Notes: a model not told the origin generated them from the letters alone. Shown: positions 25,854-34,666, counted from the stretch's first letter. The stretch: 64,000 nt of DNA from Corynebacterium pseudotuberculosis (GCF_002155265.1 NZ_CP021251.1:1054001-1118000); one strand, 5' to 3'. Made by a program: numbers and translations.

Positions 25854-27392
25854 TTAGGGGAGCGGATGCGGAACTACATTGAGGCGGGGATTCGCGCTGG
25901 AAGAGGTTAGACCCAAAGCACGAAAACATGTCATCTGTTGTTTCAATCGCGGCATATGCAAAGCCCGAGTAAGTTGTCCGATATATTCCAGCGGCAGAAG
26001 ACCCGGAACAATGACCTTGACAGCTGTGAGCCCCACCATTTGGTGGTAGCTCTCGGTGAGATCAACAACATAGCCATGGAATCCATGAGCATTGAGACAT
26101 CCGACTAACTCTTTGAGAGACAACTGTGGTTGTCCCGGGATATCGGAGACCCGGACTAGTTCTTTTCGAGGAAGCAGTAAGAAAGCGGCGGCATGGATGA
26201 GCTCGGAGGCAGTCACGCTTAAACGGTGAGCTGCCCCGGAACCATCCGCACGCGCTGCGGCGGCATCCGTTATCTGCGTAGCAGCTAGCAAACGCGACTG
26301 CGGATAATCCGCCATGACCTCCCTCAGCGCTTTGCGCAGTGCGACATTCGGGTCGGGCGCAGCCGCTGCCCCTACGCAAAGGAAAGTGCGTGCGGCGTCA
26401 GTACACACTGCAATAACGCTGGGAACTCCCACGCTGAGCGGACAATAAAACGCGCGGATAGCCAGCCCTTGTCTGTGAAGATTCCGCAGCATTGCCCGAT
26501 AAGTACGATCGTTGATAGATCCAATGTCAATCTCTGGAACGGACATAGAACCGTGCCATACAGCTAGAACCGCGTCACGTTCAATAACCTCCAATAACCC
26601 GGACATAACCGCGTCCTCCCAAGTGGGTCCTACCGCAGCCCCGTTGGAGGAATCAAAGCAAAAACGAGTTTTTGAGTCAGACCAGAAAAACACCATGTCT
26701 GTGGGAATTGACCACTCAGTTGCGTCTCCCAGACGAGTTGCCTCTGTCCAATCTTTACAGCGACCATAAGAACGGTTCCACCGGGTATTTTCTACTCCAA
26801 AGTCAGCCGCAGGAACACGCGGAACACGAGTGCCGAAGTCTCTTGGCTTCCCAGTTCTTTGGCATGCTGATGCTCGCTCGACAGCCTCAAAGAGAGCCAG
26901 CTTTCGGCTCTCAGAAATAGTTGGTGCCTGACCACTCCAGTGGAAGGCCGGTCGAGGGCCTAAGGCCGGCACAGTACCACGAGAAACAACTATTCCAGGG
27001 CGCTGAACCGCGGTATTAGGTCCCACCCCGCATGGTGCCAGCACCGGCCCTGTGAGATCAGAAAGGTTTGCGCTATCAACCCAGGTGTGGTGCTTAGCGC
27101 AGCATGGGTTTGGCGGAATAAACACCGTGGAGCTGCCAAGGCACTGAGCATCAGTAGCTGCGACCCTCCAGCCTCCTCGGGGATGCCCGCGATATTGCAA
27201 GCACTCAGATAACCACCGTCTGATAAAGGCCGGAACCTTAGACTCGTTAACCCAGTGTGCAGCATCTTCAGTGCGGCTTACCCACTCGGTAAAACAGCTC
27301 CTGCATACGTCAGGGGGGATCGCTACCCACTGCTCATGTCGCGGGGGCAGGATGCGCGCCGGGCAGTGTAGATATGCGACGCGCGGAGTCAT
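25854..27392 (-). CDS. YcaO azoline cyclodehydratase with PxPxP tail
   Basis: A 512-residue D-protein-type enzyme. The ATP-binding motifs are ALFEAVERASAC and SSNGAAVGPTWEDAVMSGLLEVIERDA, and the C terminus is PHPLP, the PxPxP motif that finishes genuine cyclodehydratases. The N-terminal region has several Cys pairs (DVCRSCF, NPCCAKHH) that could bind zinc or belong to a partial partner domain. With the ocin-ThiF-like protein, whose stop its start overlaps by four bases, it should convert core Cys (and perhaps Ser/Thr) to azolines. Confidence 0.88.
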   Translation of the reverse strand: MTPRVAYLHCPARILPPRHEQWVAIPPDVCRSCFTEWVSRTEDAAHWVNESKVPAFIRRWLSECLQYRGHPRGGWRVAATDAQCLGSSTVFIPPNPCCAKHHTWVDSANLSDLTGPVLAPCGVGPNTAVQRPGIVVSRGTVPALGPRPAFHWSGQAPTISESRKLALFEAVERASACQRTGKPRDFGTRVPRVPAADFGVENTRWNRSYGRCKDWTEATRLGDATEWSIPTDMVFFWSDSKTRFCFDSSNGAAVGPTWEDAVMSGLLEVIERDAVLAVWHGSMSVPEIDIGSINDRTYRAMLRNLHRQGLAIRAFYCPLSVGVPSVIAVCTDAARTFLCVGAAAAPDPNVALRKALREVMADYPQSRLLAATQITDAAAARADGSGAAHRLSVTASELIHAAAFLLLPRKELVRVSDIPGQPQLSLKELVGCLNAHGFHGYVVDLTESYHQMVGLTAVKVIVPGLLPLEYIGQLTRALHMPRLKQQMTCFRALGLTSSSANPRLNVVPHPLP

Positions 27393-29143
27393 GAGATAAG
27401 AGGCCGATTAACGGCCGGGTTGACGGCGCACGGGACAGTATCGAGCCACCTGCGTGGGTATAACGTCACTGCGGTTAATCCGGCAGCAGAGAGGCGAGGA
27501 TCCGTTAAAAGCTCAGCCACCGGTTCTGACTCGCGATCGGGTAATCCCGATTCTTTCGGCTCTAACGGCGGGAGCTCATGCGACCAGTTGTCATGCGGTG
27601 GACAGTGTTTGTCTGCGTGAAGCTGTGCAAGCGCGAGGTGCCCATAGGCGGCAGACACGGCGGCTTCCTCCGCAGAGTCTCCTGCTGCCACAACGCTCAG
27701 AGTAGGATCATCGCATTGGAGAACTACTACAGAACAATCCCACAGCGGTGTGAGCTCTAAGAAAGTAGAGGTAGCTGCGCCATAAAGCTCTTGAGAATCC
27801 GATATGCAGGCTAAGGCCTCAGGACTTGCACTAAACGGAACAACCGCCGAGCTACCTTGTACCGCAGACTGAAAAGCCCAATAAGCGGCTGCGCAGGGGA
27901 GAGCGCGTTTCATGGCTTCTGCTTGGGAACTTCCTATGGCAGCTGGCGCTGGCAGCCCAGTTGGCTGCTTTAAAGCGACGTCGGGCATAGTCTGCGATGG
28001 GCGTTGGGAAAGCAGGACGCGGGCAGTGGCTTCTTCGACTACCCGTTCACGCGCAGCCTCCAGTGTGTCTAGCGCCCATCCGGTGATAATCCAACGTCGT
28101 TGGTCCGGACCGGTCGCGGACACTTGAGATAGGCGTAGGGGCATCTGAGTTAAATCGTCATCGAGGAACTTCGGAGCGAAACCTAAAAGTGGATCTACAA
28201 GGGAAAAGAGAGGGGAATCGCTATGATCGTGCTGCCGTCCTAGTTGGTGTTGGCTTACTTCGCCGGTGGAAAGGTCGATTCGGACTATTGCCTGCGTGAG
28301 AGTAGCTGGCATCACGCGGGAAACGATCTTGAAAGCCTCAAAAGCCGCGATGATTCCGGCCATACGGATAAGGGCTTCTGGGGCCTCAGAACTTTCTTTT
28401 TCGGTGGCCAGCACCTCCAACACCCGCGCAGCCGTCGCTGCCTCCTCAGTGGTATGTGACGTGATGACTAATCCGTTGCCAGCTCTACGGACAATGATGG
28501 AAGTGGCGTAGTCAGCCTTTGTCTCAGCCTTTGTCTCGGCTGTGGCATACCTAGCTTCATTCCAACTCAGTGAGAGCAAGGGACGCATACGTGAAGTATC
28601 TGGAGAAAGCCCCGAACACTGCACCATAGAGCAGCCGTTTTCTTCCAGGCTGTCTTTGATAAGTTGGGCGCTTTCCTCATGATCGCAGTGGACAACAAAA
28701 GGCGTGTGGCTAATCCGCTCCAAAACGGCAATGGGGGTGGGTGTGTAGTTTGCGAGGAGCCTTAAAATTCCATCTAAAGGTCCTCCCCACTTATATTGCG
28801 CAACGGAAGGTGTTTCCGGAGCTAACCGCGTGAGCATGTCATGTCGGTGCAGCTCGGACTCGAATAACGTGATGGTCTGAGCTCCAGTGGTGCTGAGATA
28901 TTCAAGGGCATCGGAAAAAGGCACGTCGCCTTCAAAGAGCGGTGCTGCGGCGCGGAAGGCTTTGTATGCTCCGGGGCCATCGACGGAAAACCGGCGGAAG
29001 TCATTGTGGAACTCCACGCCGGTAGGCGTTTCGGAGAACATCACATTACTGTGCAGGAACGGTCTCCACCCCTGAGCGGCTATGGAATTCTCAGCTTCTA
29101 GCAAGCTAGTGGGGTGGGGAGAACTCTGTACGATACGGGCCAT
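27389..29143 (-). CDS. Ocin-ThiF-like cyclodehydratase partner protein
   Basis: A 584-residue protein, first gene of the RiPP operon. It resembles the ocin-ThiF-like partner proteins of thiopeptide and related clusters, which bind the leader through a winged-helix (RRE) domain and activate the YcaO enzyme. The N-terminal part (FSVDGPGAYKAFRAAAPLF ... ALEYLSTTGAQTITLFESEL) has the expected shape. The resemblance is structural rather than by strict motifs, so this is the least certain assignment in the cluster. ATG 29143 follows AAAGGA; the frame is open 12 codons further upstream. A 12-bp exact tandem duplication at 28512-28535 gives a repeated ETKA. Confidence 0.7.
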   Translation of the reverse strand: MARIVQSSPHPTSLLEAENSIAAQGWRPFLHSNVMFSETPTGVEFHNDFRRFSVDGPGAYKAFRAAAPLFEGDVPFSDALEYLSTTGAQTITLFESELHRHDMLTRLAPETPSVAQYKWGGPLDGILRLLANYTPTPIAVLERISHTPFVVHCDHEESAQLIKDSLEENGCSMVQCSGLSPDTSRMRPLLSLSWNEARYATAETKAETKADYATSIIVRRAGNGLVITSHTTEEAATAARVLEVLATEKESSEAPEALIRMAGIIAAFEAFKIVSRVMPATLTQAIVRIDLSTGEVSQHQLGRQHDHSDSPLFSLVDPLLGFAPKFLDDDLTQMPLRLSQVSATGPDQRRWIITGWALDTLEAARERVVEEATARVLLSQRPSQTMPDVALKQPTGLPAPAAIGSSQAEAMKRALPCAAAYWAFQSAVQGSSAVVPFSASPEALACISDSQELYGAATSTFLELTPLWDCSVVVLQCDDPTLSVVAAGDSAEEAAVSAAYGHLALAQLHADKHCPPHDNWSHELPPLEPKESGLPDRESEPVAELLTDPRLSAAGLTAVTLYPRRWLDTVPCAVNPAVNRPLIS

Positions 29144-29671
29144 ACGATCACCATTCCTTTGGGGCGCAATCTCAAACAAACCCTCGACTCAACGCCGGAT
29201 TCTTAGAGCTTAGGGCGCTCTCCGGCAGGAATGAGCGTGTCGACGAGCGGGGTAGCGGCCCGGGGGTAATCCGAAGCAGAATCAAAAATCCATTGACAAA
29301 AGCTTACCGCAAAATGTGTCTTATTTTTATAAAAATTATTAAACAGATAGGTCACTATTAGAAACTGCTGGTGGCGGGTGACGTTTTAGATGCGTTAAGA
29401 GGAGGCGGGATGAGGATTAATCAGTGCATGGTGTCAAGGGGTGCCTTCTATGGCAGGGATTTTCTGTGGATAGTTTTTATTCGGACTGGGGTTTGTCCAC
29501 AGAAAGGCCTGTGATCAGGGGTAGGGGTGCTTGTTGCCAAGAAAAATACGCAAGATTCAATAGAGCAGGGGGCACGTTTAACTCCTGCGTTGCGTCGCAA
29601 AGCTCTGTGAAATAACGCGGATCTGCGTGGGGCAACTAATACCGATTAGCTCAAAGAATGGAACTATCACC
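29144..29671. other. Divergent intergenic region between the RiPP operon and the ssb-like gene
   Basis: 528 bases with an AT-rich patch near 29320-29345. On the plus strand a TTGACA lies at 29294. A 63-codon frame at 29424-29615 shows no protein-like features. This is the right-hand boundary of the accessory cluster against conserved backbone. Confidence 0.45.
29326..29355 (-). promoter_or_regulatory. Candidate promoter of the RiPP operon
   Basis: On the minus strand a GTGACC (29350-29355) and a TATAAA (29326-29331) are 18 bp apart, pointing at the operon with a leader of about 180 bases. The -10 lies in a 14-bp AT palindrome (29323-29336), which could also bind a regulator. Assigned by eye only. 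Confidence 0.4.
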
Positions 29672-30232
29672 ATGCATATTCAAAGCACCATAGTAGGAAA
29701 CCTCACCAACGACCCCACATTTGTGCAATTTAGTAGTGGTGGAGTCTGCAAATTTCGTATTGCTGCAAGCCGAAGAATGCGTAAGAATGCCGTGCACAAT
29801 GAGGATTCTGGGGGAGAATCCCAGTGGGTTGACACTGACCACAACTACATTGACGTGGAATGCTGGGGGCAGTTAGGCGTCAATGCTCGCATGTCTTTAG
29901 AACGCGGACGTCCCGTGATCTGTTCTGGTTATTTGGTGACGCAAGAATGGAGTGATGCCATAACGGGAAAACTCGCATCAAAGATAGTTCTCAAAGCTAA
30001 CTACGTGGGGCTTGAACTAAATCGTTATGTTGTGTCTTCACGTAAATCGACTGTAGAGGATATTCACCACGTGCCTGGGTTATCGGCCCCGGATAATGCG
30101 AATAAACCGCCCTTTATCCCGGATCAGGATTATTCAAGGGCGAGTGATTATTTGAATGGAGACGATGCGGTTAAAAGCTCCGACGAATTGGTTGGTGCAG
30201 CGACACCTAGCTCTCATAACCCGCCATTTTAA
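29672..30232 (+). CDS. ssb: Single-stranded DNA-binding protein paralogue
   Basis: A 186-residue OB-fold protein. TIVGNLTNDP, WVDTDHNYIDVECWGQLG and the strand with RPVICSGYLVTQEW are SSB-like. The tail is unusual: it ends SSHNPPF, keeping the terminal Pro-Phe but without the run of Asp/Glu before it that recruits partner proteins in housekeeping SSB. It sits before ettA as Rv2478c does before Rv2477c, so it is the conserved SSB-like paralogue rather than the replication SSB, which is normally encoded with rpsF and rplI. Start ATG 29672; upstream in-frame codons lack a better ribosome site. Confidence 0.85.
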   Translation: MHIQSTIVGNLTNDPTFVQFSSGGVCKFRIAASRRMRKNAVHNEDSGGESQWVDTDHNYIDVECWGQLGVNARMSLERGRPVICSGYLVTQEWSDAITGKLASKIVLKANYVGLELNRYVVSSRKSTVEDIHHVPGLSAPDNANKPPFIPDQDYSRASDYLNGDDAVKSSDELVGAATPSSHNPPF

Positions 30233-30421
30233 GATCTTGTCTTTTTCTTTGTTATTTACTGAGGAAGAAAGCAAGTTGGCGAGCTAACCGAGTGAACACT
30301 GCGAGAAAATAAAACCTCTTTTAGGTTAGGAGAACTCATAGCGGGGCGAATTTATAGGAAGAGTGATGTACCCTTTGACGTGACTGAAACCTATTTCAAC
30401 ATTTATAAGGGGAATATCACT

Positions 30422-32092
30422 GTGGGCGAATTCATCTACACGATGAAAAACGTGCGCAAGGCTATCGGTGACAAGCTCATTTTGGACAATGTCACCATGG
30501 CTTTTTACCCAGGCGCCAAGATTGGTGTTGTGGGCCCGAACGGCGCTGGTAAGTCTTCGATCCTCAAGATCATGGCTGGACTTGACCAGCCGTCCAACGG
30601 CGAAGCATTCCTTGATCCCGGCGCTACCGTGGGCATTCTTCTTCAAGAGCCGCCACTGAACGAGGAAAAGACCGTTCGTGGAAACGTTGAGGAAGGCCTC
30701 GGCGAGATTTTTGAAAAGAAACAGCGCTTCGAGCAGATCGCCGAGGAAATGGCGACTAACTATACCGATGAGCTGATGGATGAGATGGGCAAACTCCAGG
30801 AAGAACTGGATGCTGCCGATGCTTGGGAGATCGATTCTAAGATCGACCAGGCGCTTGAGGCACTGCGCTGCCCGCCGTCAGACGATCCGGTTACGCATCT
30901 CTCAGGAGGCGAGCGTCGTCGAGTAGCACTGGCTAAATTGTTGCTTTCTGAGCCTGATCTTTTGCTTCTCGACGAGCCCACTAACCACCTGGATGCGGAA
31001 TCCGTGTTATGGCTGGAAAAGCACCTTGCAGATTATAAGGGTGCTGTTCTGGCGGTTACCCACGACCGTTACTTCCTGGACCATGTTGCGGGTTGGATCT
31101 GCGAGGTTGATCGCGGAAAGCTTTACCCTTACGAGGGCAACTACTCTACCTACCTGGAGACTAAGGCTCAGCGACTAGAAGTTGCTGGTAAGAAGGATCA
31201 GAAGCTGCAGAAGCGGCTGAAGGAAGAGCTCGCGTGGGTGCGTTCGGGAGCTAAAGCTCGTCAGGCTAAGAACAAGGCGCGTTTGCAGCGTTATGAGGAA
31301 ATGGCTGCAGAGGCCGAGCAGTACAAGAAGCTCGATTTTGAAGAAATTCAGATTCCTACCCCGCCGCGTCTGGGCAACCAAGTCGTGGAGGTCTCGCACC
31401 TGGATAAAGGCTTTGACGGGCGCGTGCTGATTAAAGACCTCTCCTTTACTCTTCCTCGCAACGGTATTGTTGGCGTGATTGGCCCCAACGGCGTGGGTAA
31501 GTCGACGCTGTTCAAGACCATCGTTGGGCTAGAAAACCCAGATTCTGGTGAAGTGAAGGTCGGCCAAACCGTCAAGCTCAGCTACGTCGACCAGAACCGT
31601 GAGAACATCGATCCAGAAAAGACCGTGTGGGAAGTTGTTTCTGACGGGCTTGATTACATCCACGTTGGTCAGAACGAGATGCCCTCACGTGCATATTTGT
31701 CGGCCTTTGGCTTTAAAGGTCCCGACCAGCAAAAGCCCTCAAAGGTGCTCTCCGGCGGTGAGCGTAACCGACTAAATCTTGCTTTGACGCTGAAGCAAGG
31801 CGGCAACCTGATCCTTCTCGACGAGCCAACCAACGACCTTGATGTGGAAACCTTGGGTTCCTTGGAAAATGCTCTGCAGAAGTTCCCCGGCTGCGCCGTG
31901 GTGATTTCCCACGACCGGTGGTTCCTGGATCGCACGTGTACTCACATCCTTGCCTGGGAAGGCAACGTAGAAGAGGGCCAGTGGTTCTGGTTTGAAGGCA
32001 ACTTTGAGGATTATGAGAAGAACAAAGTTGAACGTCTCGGTGCTGATGCAGCACGTCCTTCTCGAGTCACACACCGTAAACTGACTCGTTAG
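30422..32092 (+). CDS. ettA: Energy-dependent translational throttle protein EttA (ABC-F)
   Basis: A 556-residue ABC-F protein with two ATPase domains: GPNGAGKSS ... LSGGERRRVAL ... LLLLDEPTNHLD in the first and GPNGVGKST ... LSGGERNRLNL ... LILLDEPTNDLD in the second, joined by a charged coiled linker rich in Lys and Glu. EttA binds the ribosomal E site and gates early elongation in response to ATP/ADP. The length is that of EttA. GTG 30422 is the start, behind AAGGGGAA; the frame is open a little further upstream. Orthologue of Rv2477c. Confidence 0.94.
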   Translation: MGEFIYTMKNVRKAIGDKLILDNVTMAFYPGAKIGVVGPNGAGKSSILKIMAGLDQPSNGEAFLDPGATVGILLQEPPLNEEKTVRGNVEEGLGEIFEKKQRFEQIAEEMATNYTDELMDEMGKLQEELDAADAWEIDSKIDQALEALRCPPSDDPVTHLSGGERRRVALAKLLLSEPDLLLLDEPTNHLDAESVLWLEKHLADYKGAVLAVTHDRYFLDHVAGWICEVDRGKLYPYEGNYSTYLETKAQRLEVAGKKDQKLQKRLKEELAWVRSGAKARQAKNKARLQRYEEMAAEAEQYKKLDFEEIQIPTPPRLGNQVVEVSHLDKGFDGRVLIKDLSFTLPRNGIVGVIGPNGVGKSTLFKTIVGLENPDSGEVKVGQTVKLSYVDQNRENIDPEKTVWEVVSDGLDYIHVGQNEMPSRAYLSAFGFKGPDQQKPSKVLSGGERNRLNLALTLKQGGNLILLDEPTNDLDVETLGSLENALQKFPGCAVVISHDRWFLDRTCTHILAWEGNVEEGQWFWFEGNFEDYEKNKVERLGADAARPSRVTHRKLTR

Positions 32093-32110
32093 TCACAGCG
32101 ACAACGGTTG

Positions 32111-32196
32111 TTGCTAGCGCCCTGCGCTAGCTGATGCCCCTCGGCGCCTGATGGCTGATCGGAAAACCCGGTCAGCAGTGCCTGAGGGGCATCACT
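32111..32196 (+). terminator. Hairpin region after ettA
   Basis: A short perfect stem GCTAGCG/CGCTAGC (32113-32131) is followed by a longer one with arms TGATGCCCCTC (32132-32142) and GAGGGGCATCA (32184-32194). There is little T-run, so termination strength is unclear. Confidence 0.5.
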
Positions 32197-32297
32197 GCGC
32201 ATAATGCACGCGGCGAGGCTAATATTGTGGAATATCGCACACCGATGAAAAGCTGGTGTGTGTTTTAATCTGATAGAAAACTTTGAGAAAGTAGAGC

Positions 32298-32726
32298 ATG
32301 GCGGAAGAATCCACTCAGCAAGTCCACACAACTACGGTTCCCGTTCGATGGACAGACTTTGATCGTTTTGGTCATGTCACAAATTCGGCTTACGTTGATC
32401 TGGCTCAAGAGGCTCGCACCAAGTGGGCAAATGATGAATTTTTAGTACAAGGGCACGATATTCCTGCAGTATTTGTTCGCCGAATTGAAGTGGACTACTT
32501 GCGTCCCATCATGCCCAGCACAACTGAGGTTGAGGTGGAAACTTCCATAGTTCAGATCGGAACTACGTCTTTTACCACTCGTCAGAGCTTGAAAGACTGT
32601 GAGGGACACGTGTGCGCAGTTGTGCTTGCCGTGCAGGTTGCAGTGGATCTTAAGACTGCGCGTCCGCGTGAGATTGAGGCCCATGAGTTGAAGATCCTCA
32701 CCAAGATCGCAGAATCGGCGCGTTAA
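32298..32726 (+). CDS. Acyl-CoA thioesterase, hot-dog fold (4HBT family)
   Basis: A 142-residue hot-dog thioesterase. The catalytic segment RWTDFDRFGHVTNSAYVDLAQEAR is of the 4-hydroxybenzoyl-CoA thioesterase type, with the Asp before the HxN pair. It should hydrolyse a fatty or aromatic acyl-CoA in the cytoplasm. Located after ettA as Rv2475c is near Rv2477c. Confidence 0.88.
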   Translation: MAEESTQQVHTTTVPVRWTDFDRFGHVTNSAYVDLAQEARTKWANDEFLVQGHDIPAVFVRRIEVDYLRPIMPSTTEVEVETSIVQIGTTSFTTRQSLKDCEGHVCAVVLAVQVAVDLKTARPREIEAHELKILTKIAESAR

Positions 32727-32731
32727 ATACA

Positions 32732-33340
32732 GTGAACGAGAGTCTTACTATTCATGAAGGTCCTGCGACCGGAATAACGAGCCTGTTGCAGCGTGCTGTT
32801 GGATTAAACCGACATGCTTATGCGCGGCTGCAACAGGTGGAAGACTACGTAAATGTGTATGTGACTACCCCTTTTAACGTGGTCGCATCGCGGAGAGTTA
32901 AAGGGAAAGCGTCGAGAGACGGCGCGGTTATCCTGGCTACTGACCTGCTGGAGCGGGGAGAGGGGAAGCCACACGATGCCTCGTGGGCGGGTTCTCTTCC
33001 TCCGGCGACGGGATTTAAGCTTATCGACGAAATCCCCGTTGGCATTGCCAGCGATCTTGCGGAAAAAGGGCGTTCTTTGGCTCGACAATTCTCCGGCCCG
33101 ATGGGGCCACCCGCGAGTCTGCTAGACCAAAAAGTCATGGTGGTATCTAGCGCGGAGAAATCCGTAGATATTTCGATGAGAATGATATTTGCTTGCACTT
33201 CTCTAGGTTTTATTCCGCAAGCTACCGCGCCAGCGCACATACCAAGATATCTCCGAGTATCCAGCGCTGGACGGTGGGTGCGTGTTGATGCCCCCTATGG
33301 AACGGTCTACGAGTCAACAGGGCTTTCCCTGCTGCTGTAG
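32732..33340 (+). CDS. Conserved hypothetical protein next to the thioesterase (Rv2474c-like by position)
   Basis: A 202-residue soluble protein that starts at GTG 32732, five bases after the thioesterase stop, so the two are cotranscribed. No motif is recognised. The equivalent position in M. tuberculosis has Rv2474c, also uncharacterised. Its sequence lacks signal peptide or membrane segments. Function unknown. Confidence 0.75.
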   Translation: MNESLTIHEGPATGITSLLQRAVGLNRHAYARLQQVEDYVNVYVTTPFNVVASRRVKGKASRDGAVILATDLLERGEGKPHDASWAGSLPPATGFKLIDEIPVGIASDLAEKGRSLARQFSGPMGPPASLLDQKVMVVSSAEKSVDISMRMIFACTSLGFIPQATAPAHIPRYLRVSSAGRWVRVDAPYGTVYESTGLSLLL

Positions 33341-33343
33341 GCG

Positions 33344-34240
33344 CTAAAGCAACCGGATCACTATGATCCCAGCAAGCATTGCAGTGACCCCTAGGATCTG
33401 CCGAACCTCGGTTTTCCCACCACGGATGCGTTCAATCGCAATGCTTGAGATCATCATCCCGAGTAATGCCGCGACCACAGTAAGACCCGTCCCGATTTTT
33501 GGCACTAGCGCCGCGTTAGCAAAAATAAACAATGCGCCGAGGCTTCCCCCGAACCACATCCACCAGGGATGAGAAGAACCAGGGCGCGGCACTCGTGGGC
33601 GCCACCGTAAAACGATATTGAGCACGATAAGAATTGTCGCCCCGACAGCAAAAGACACGAGTGCTGCCGTTGCTGCTGAGTTAAGCACCGATCCCAGCCT
33701 GCCGTTGATAGCAGACTGCATGGCGGTAAGCATGCCAAAAGAGATACCGGCTAGCCGCCAGAGCCAATGAATAAGGCTTACAGATTGGTCCGCAGATCTT
33801 TGTGGTTTCCCCACGGTGGCAACTACTCCGGCGAAGACCAGAAGCGCCCCGACCACTCGGAGCACCGTAATCGGGTTTTGTTGGGCATCGAATAATCCCC
33901 AGTGGTCGATGACCAATCCCATGAAGATCTGCCCGGAAATAGGTAAGACTACAGTCTGAACCGCTCCGAGCCGGGGGAACATAAAAATATTCGCGGTAAG
34001 GGCGATAACTCCTAAGAACCCTCCTATCCAGATCCACGCGGGGGCGTCATAAGCCGCTGACAAGCTGGGGAGTTGCCCCGTAGCAGCTATGAGCGCTGTT
34101 GCAAGAGTCAGTGTTCCCACACAAAAGGAGATCATCGAGGAGGAAAAAGGCGTGCCCGTGTATGCGCTGAGTCGGGTATTAACAAGCGTTTGGACAGGGA
34201 TAACCGCACCGGCGGCGATACCAAGGAGAAGCCACAACAT
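33344..34240 (-). CDS. DMT-family transporter (DUF606/YdcZ type)
   Basis: A 298-residue protein with about ten hydrophobic segments arranged as two related halves (each starting with an AGxxxPxQ-like or MQSAINGRLG motif), as in the duplicated YdcZ/DUF606 group of the drug/metabolite transporter superfamily. Substrate unknown. The ATG at 34240 is chosen since the preceding frame is non-hydrophobic; it starts 11 bp after the globin stop, so the two are likely one transcript. Confidence 0.82.
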   Translation of the reverse strand: MLWLLLGIAAGAVIPVQTLVNTRLSAYTGTPFSSSMISFCVGTLTLATALIAATGQLPSLSAAYDAPAWIWIGGFLGVIALTANIFMFPRLGAVQTVVLPISGQIFMGLVIDHWGLFDAQQNPITVLRVVGALLVFAGVVATVGKPQRSADQSVSLIHWLWRLAGISFGMLTAMQSAINGRLGSVLNSAATAALVSFAVGATILIVLNIVLRWRPRVPRPGSSHPWWMWFGGSLGALFIFANAALVPKIGTGLTVVAALLGMMISSIAIERIRGGKTEVRQILGVTAMLAGIIVIRLL

Positions 34241-34251
34241 AGGACAACTAC

Positions 34252-34644
34252 CTAAGGAACACGATTGATGAGCATATCGGCTACGCGTTGCATATGATCC
34301 CAAAGTGCAGCGCGATAAGGTGCGGGCAAAGTCTCTGCGTCGAGACTGTCCAATGCGGATTCCATGAGCAATAGCCAGCGGTCTGCGGCGGCTTGATCAA
34401 TAGGAAAGTGCGCATGGCGCATACGAAGACGTGGGTGCCCACGATTCTCTGAGAAGGTTTGTGGGCCTCCCCAATATTGGACAAGGAACCAACGGAGTCG
34501 GTCTTCGGCGCCTTCCCAATCGTCGTGTGGGTACATGGGGCCCAAGATGTCATCAGTGCGAACAAGCTCGTAGAAGCGGTGGACGAATGCGCGGAATGTG
34601 GCTTCGCCGCCTACGGCGTCATAAAAGGACTGGGGAGTGGACAT
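34252..34644 (-). CDS. glbO: Group II truncated hemoglobin
   Basis: A 130-residue truncated globin related to GlbO. The heme-pocket features are present: the B-helix Tyr in FYELV, the proximal His region HPRLRMRHAHFPI and the conserved Trp in AALWDHMQRV. Group II globins bind oxygen tightly and may act in oxygen or peroxide handling. The N terminus MSTPQSFYDAVGG fixes the ATG at 34644, with GAAAG upstream. Same neighbourhood as Rv2470. Confidence 0.92.
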   Translation of the reverse strand: MSTPQSFYDAVGGEATFRAFVHRFYELVRTDDILGPMYPHDDWEGAEDRLRWFLVQYWGGPQTFSENRGHPRLRMRHAHFPIDQAAADRWLLLMESALDSLDAETLPAPYRAALWDHMQRVADMLINRVP

Positions 34645-34666
34645 AGCTTTCGTTTCTGAGGAGGAG

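Noticed and set aside
18020..29143. Plantazolicin-type linear azole cluster
   Set aside because: Two LanB-related proteins and a Ser-rich core with few Cys argue for a dehydrating, thiopeptide/goadsporin-like pathway.
18020..29143. Class I lanthipeptide cluster
   Set aside because: LanB-like proteins are present but no LanC cyclase is seen, and YcaO/SagB genes point to azoles.
29424..29615. 63-codon frame between the RiPP operon and ssb
   Set aside because: No ribosome site and no protein-like pattern; considered as a second precursor but lacks leader or core features.
29672..30232. Main replication ssb
   Set aside because: Lacks the acidic tip and is not next to rpsF/rplI; position matches the Rv2478c paralogue.
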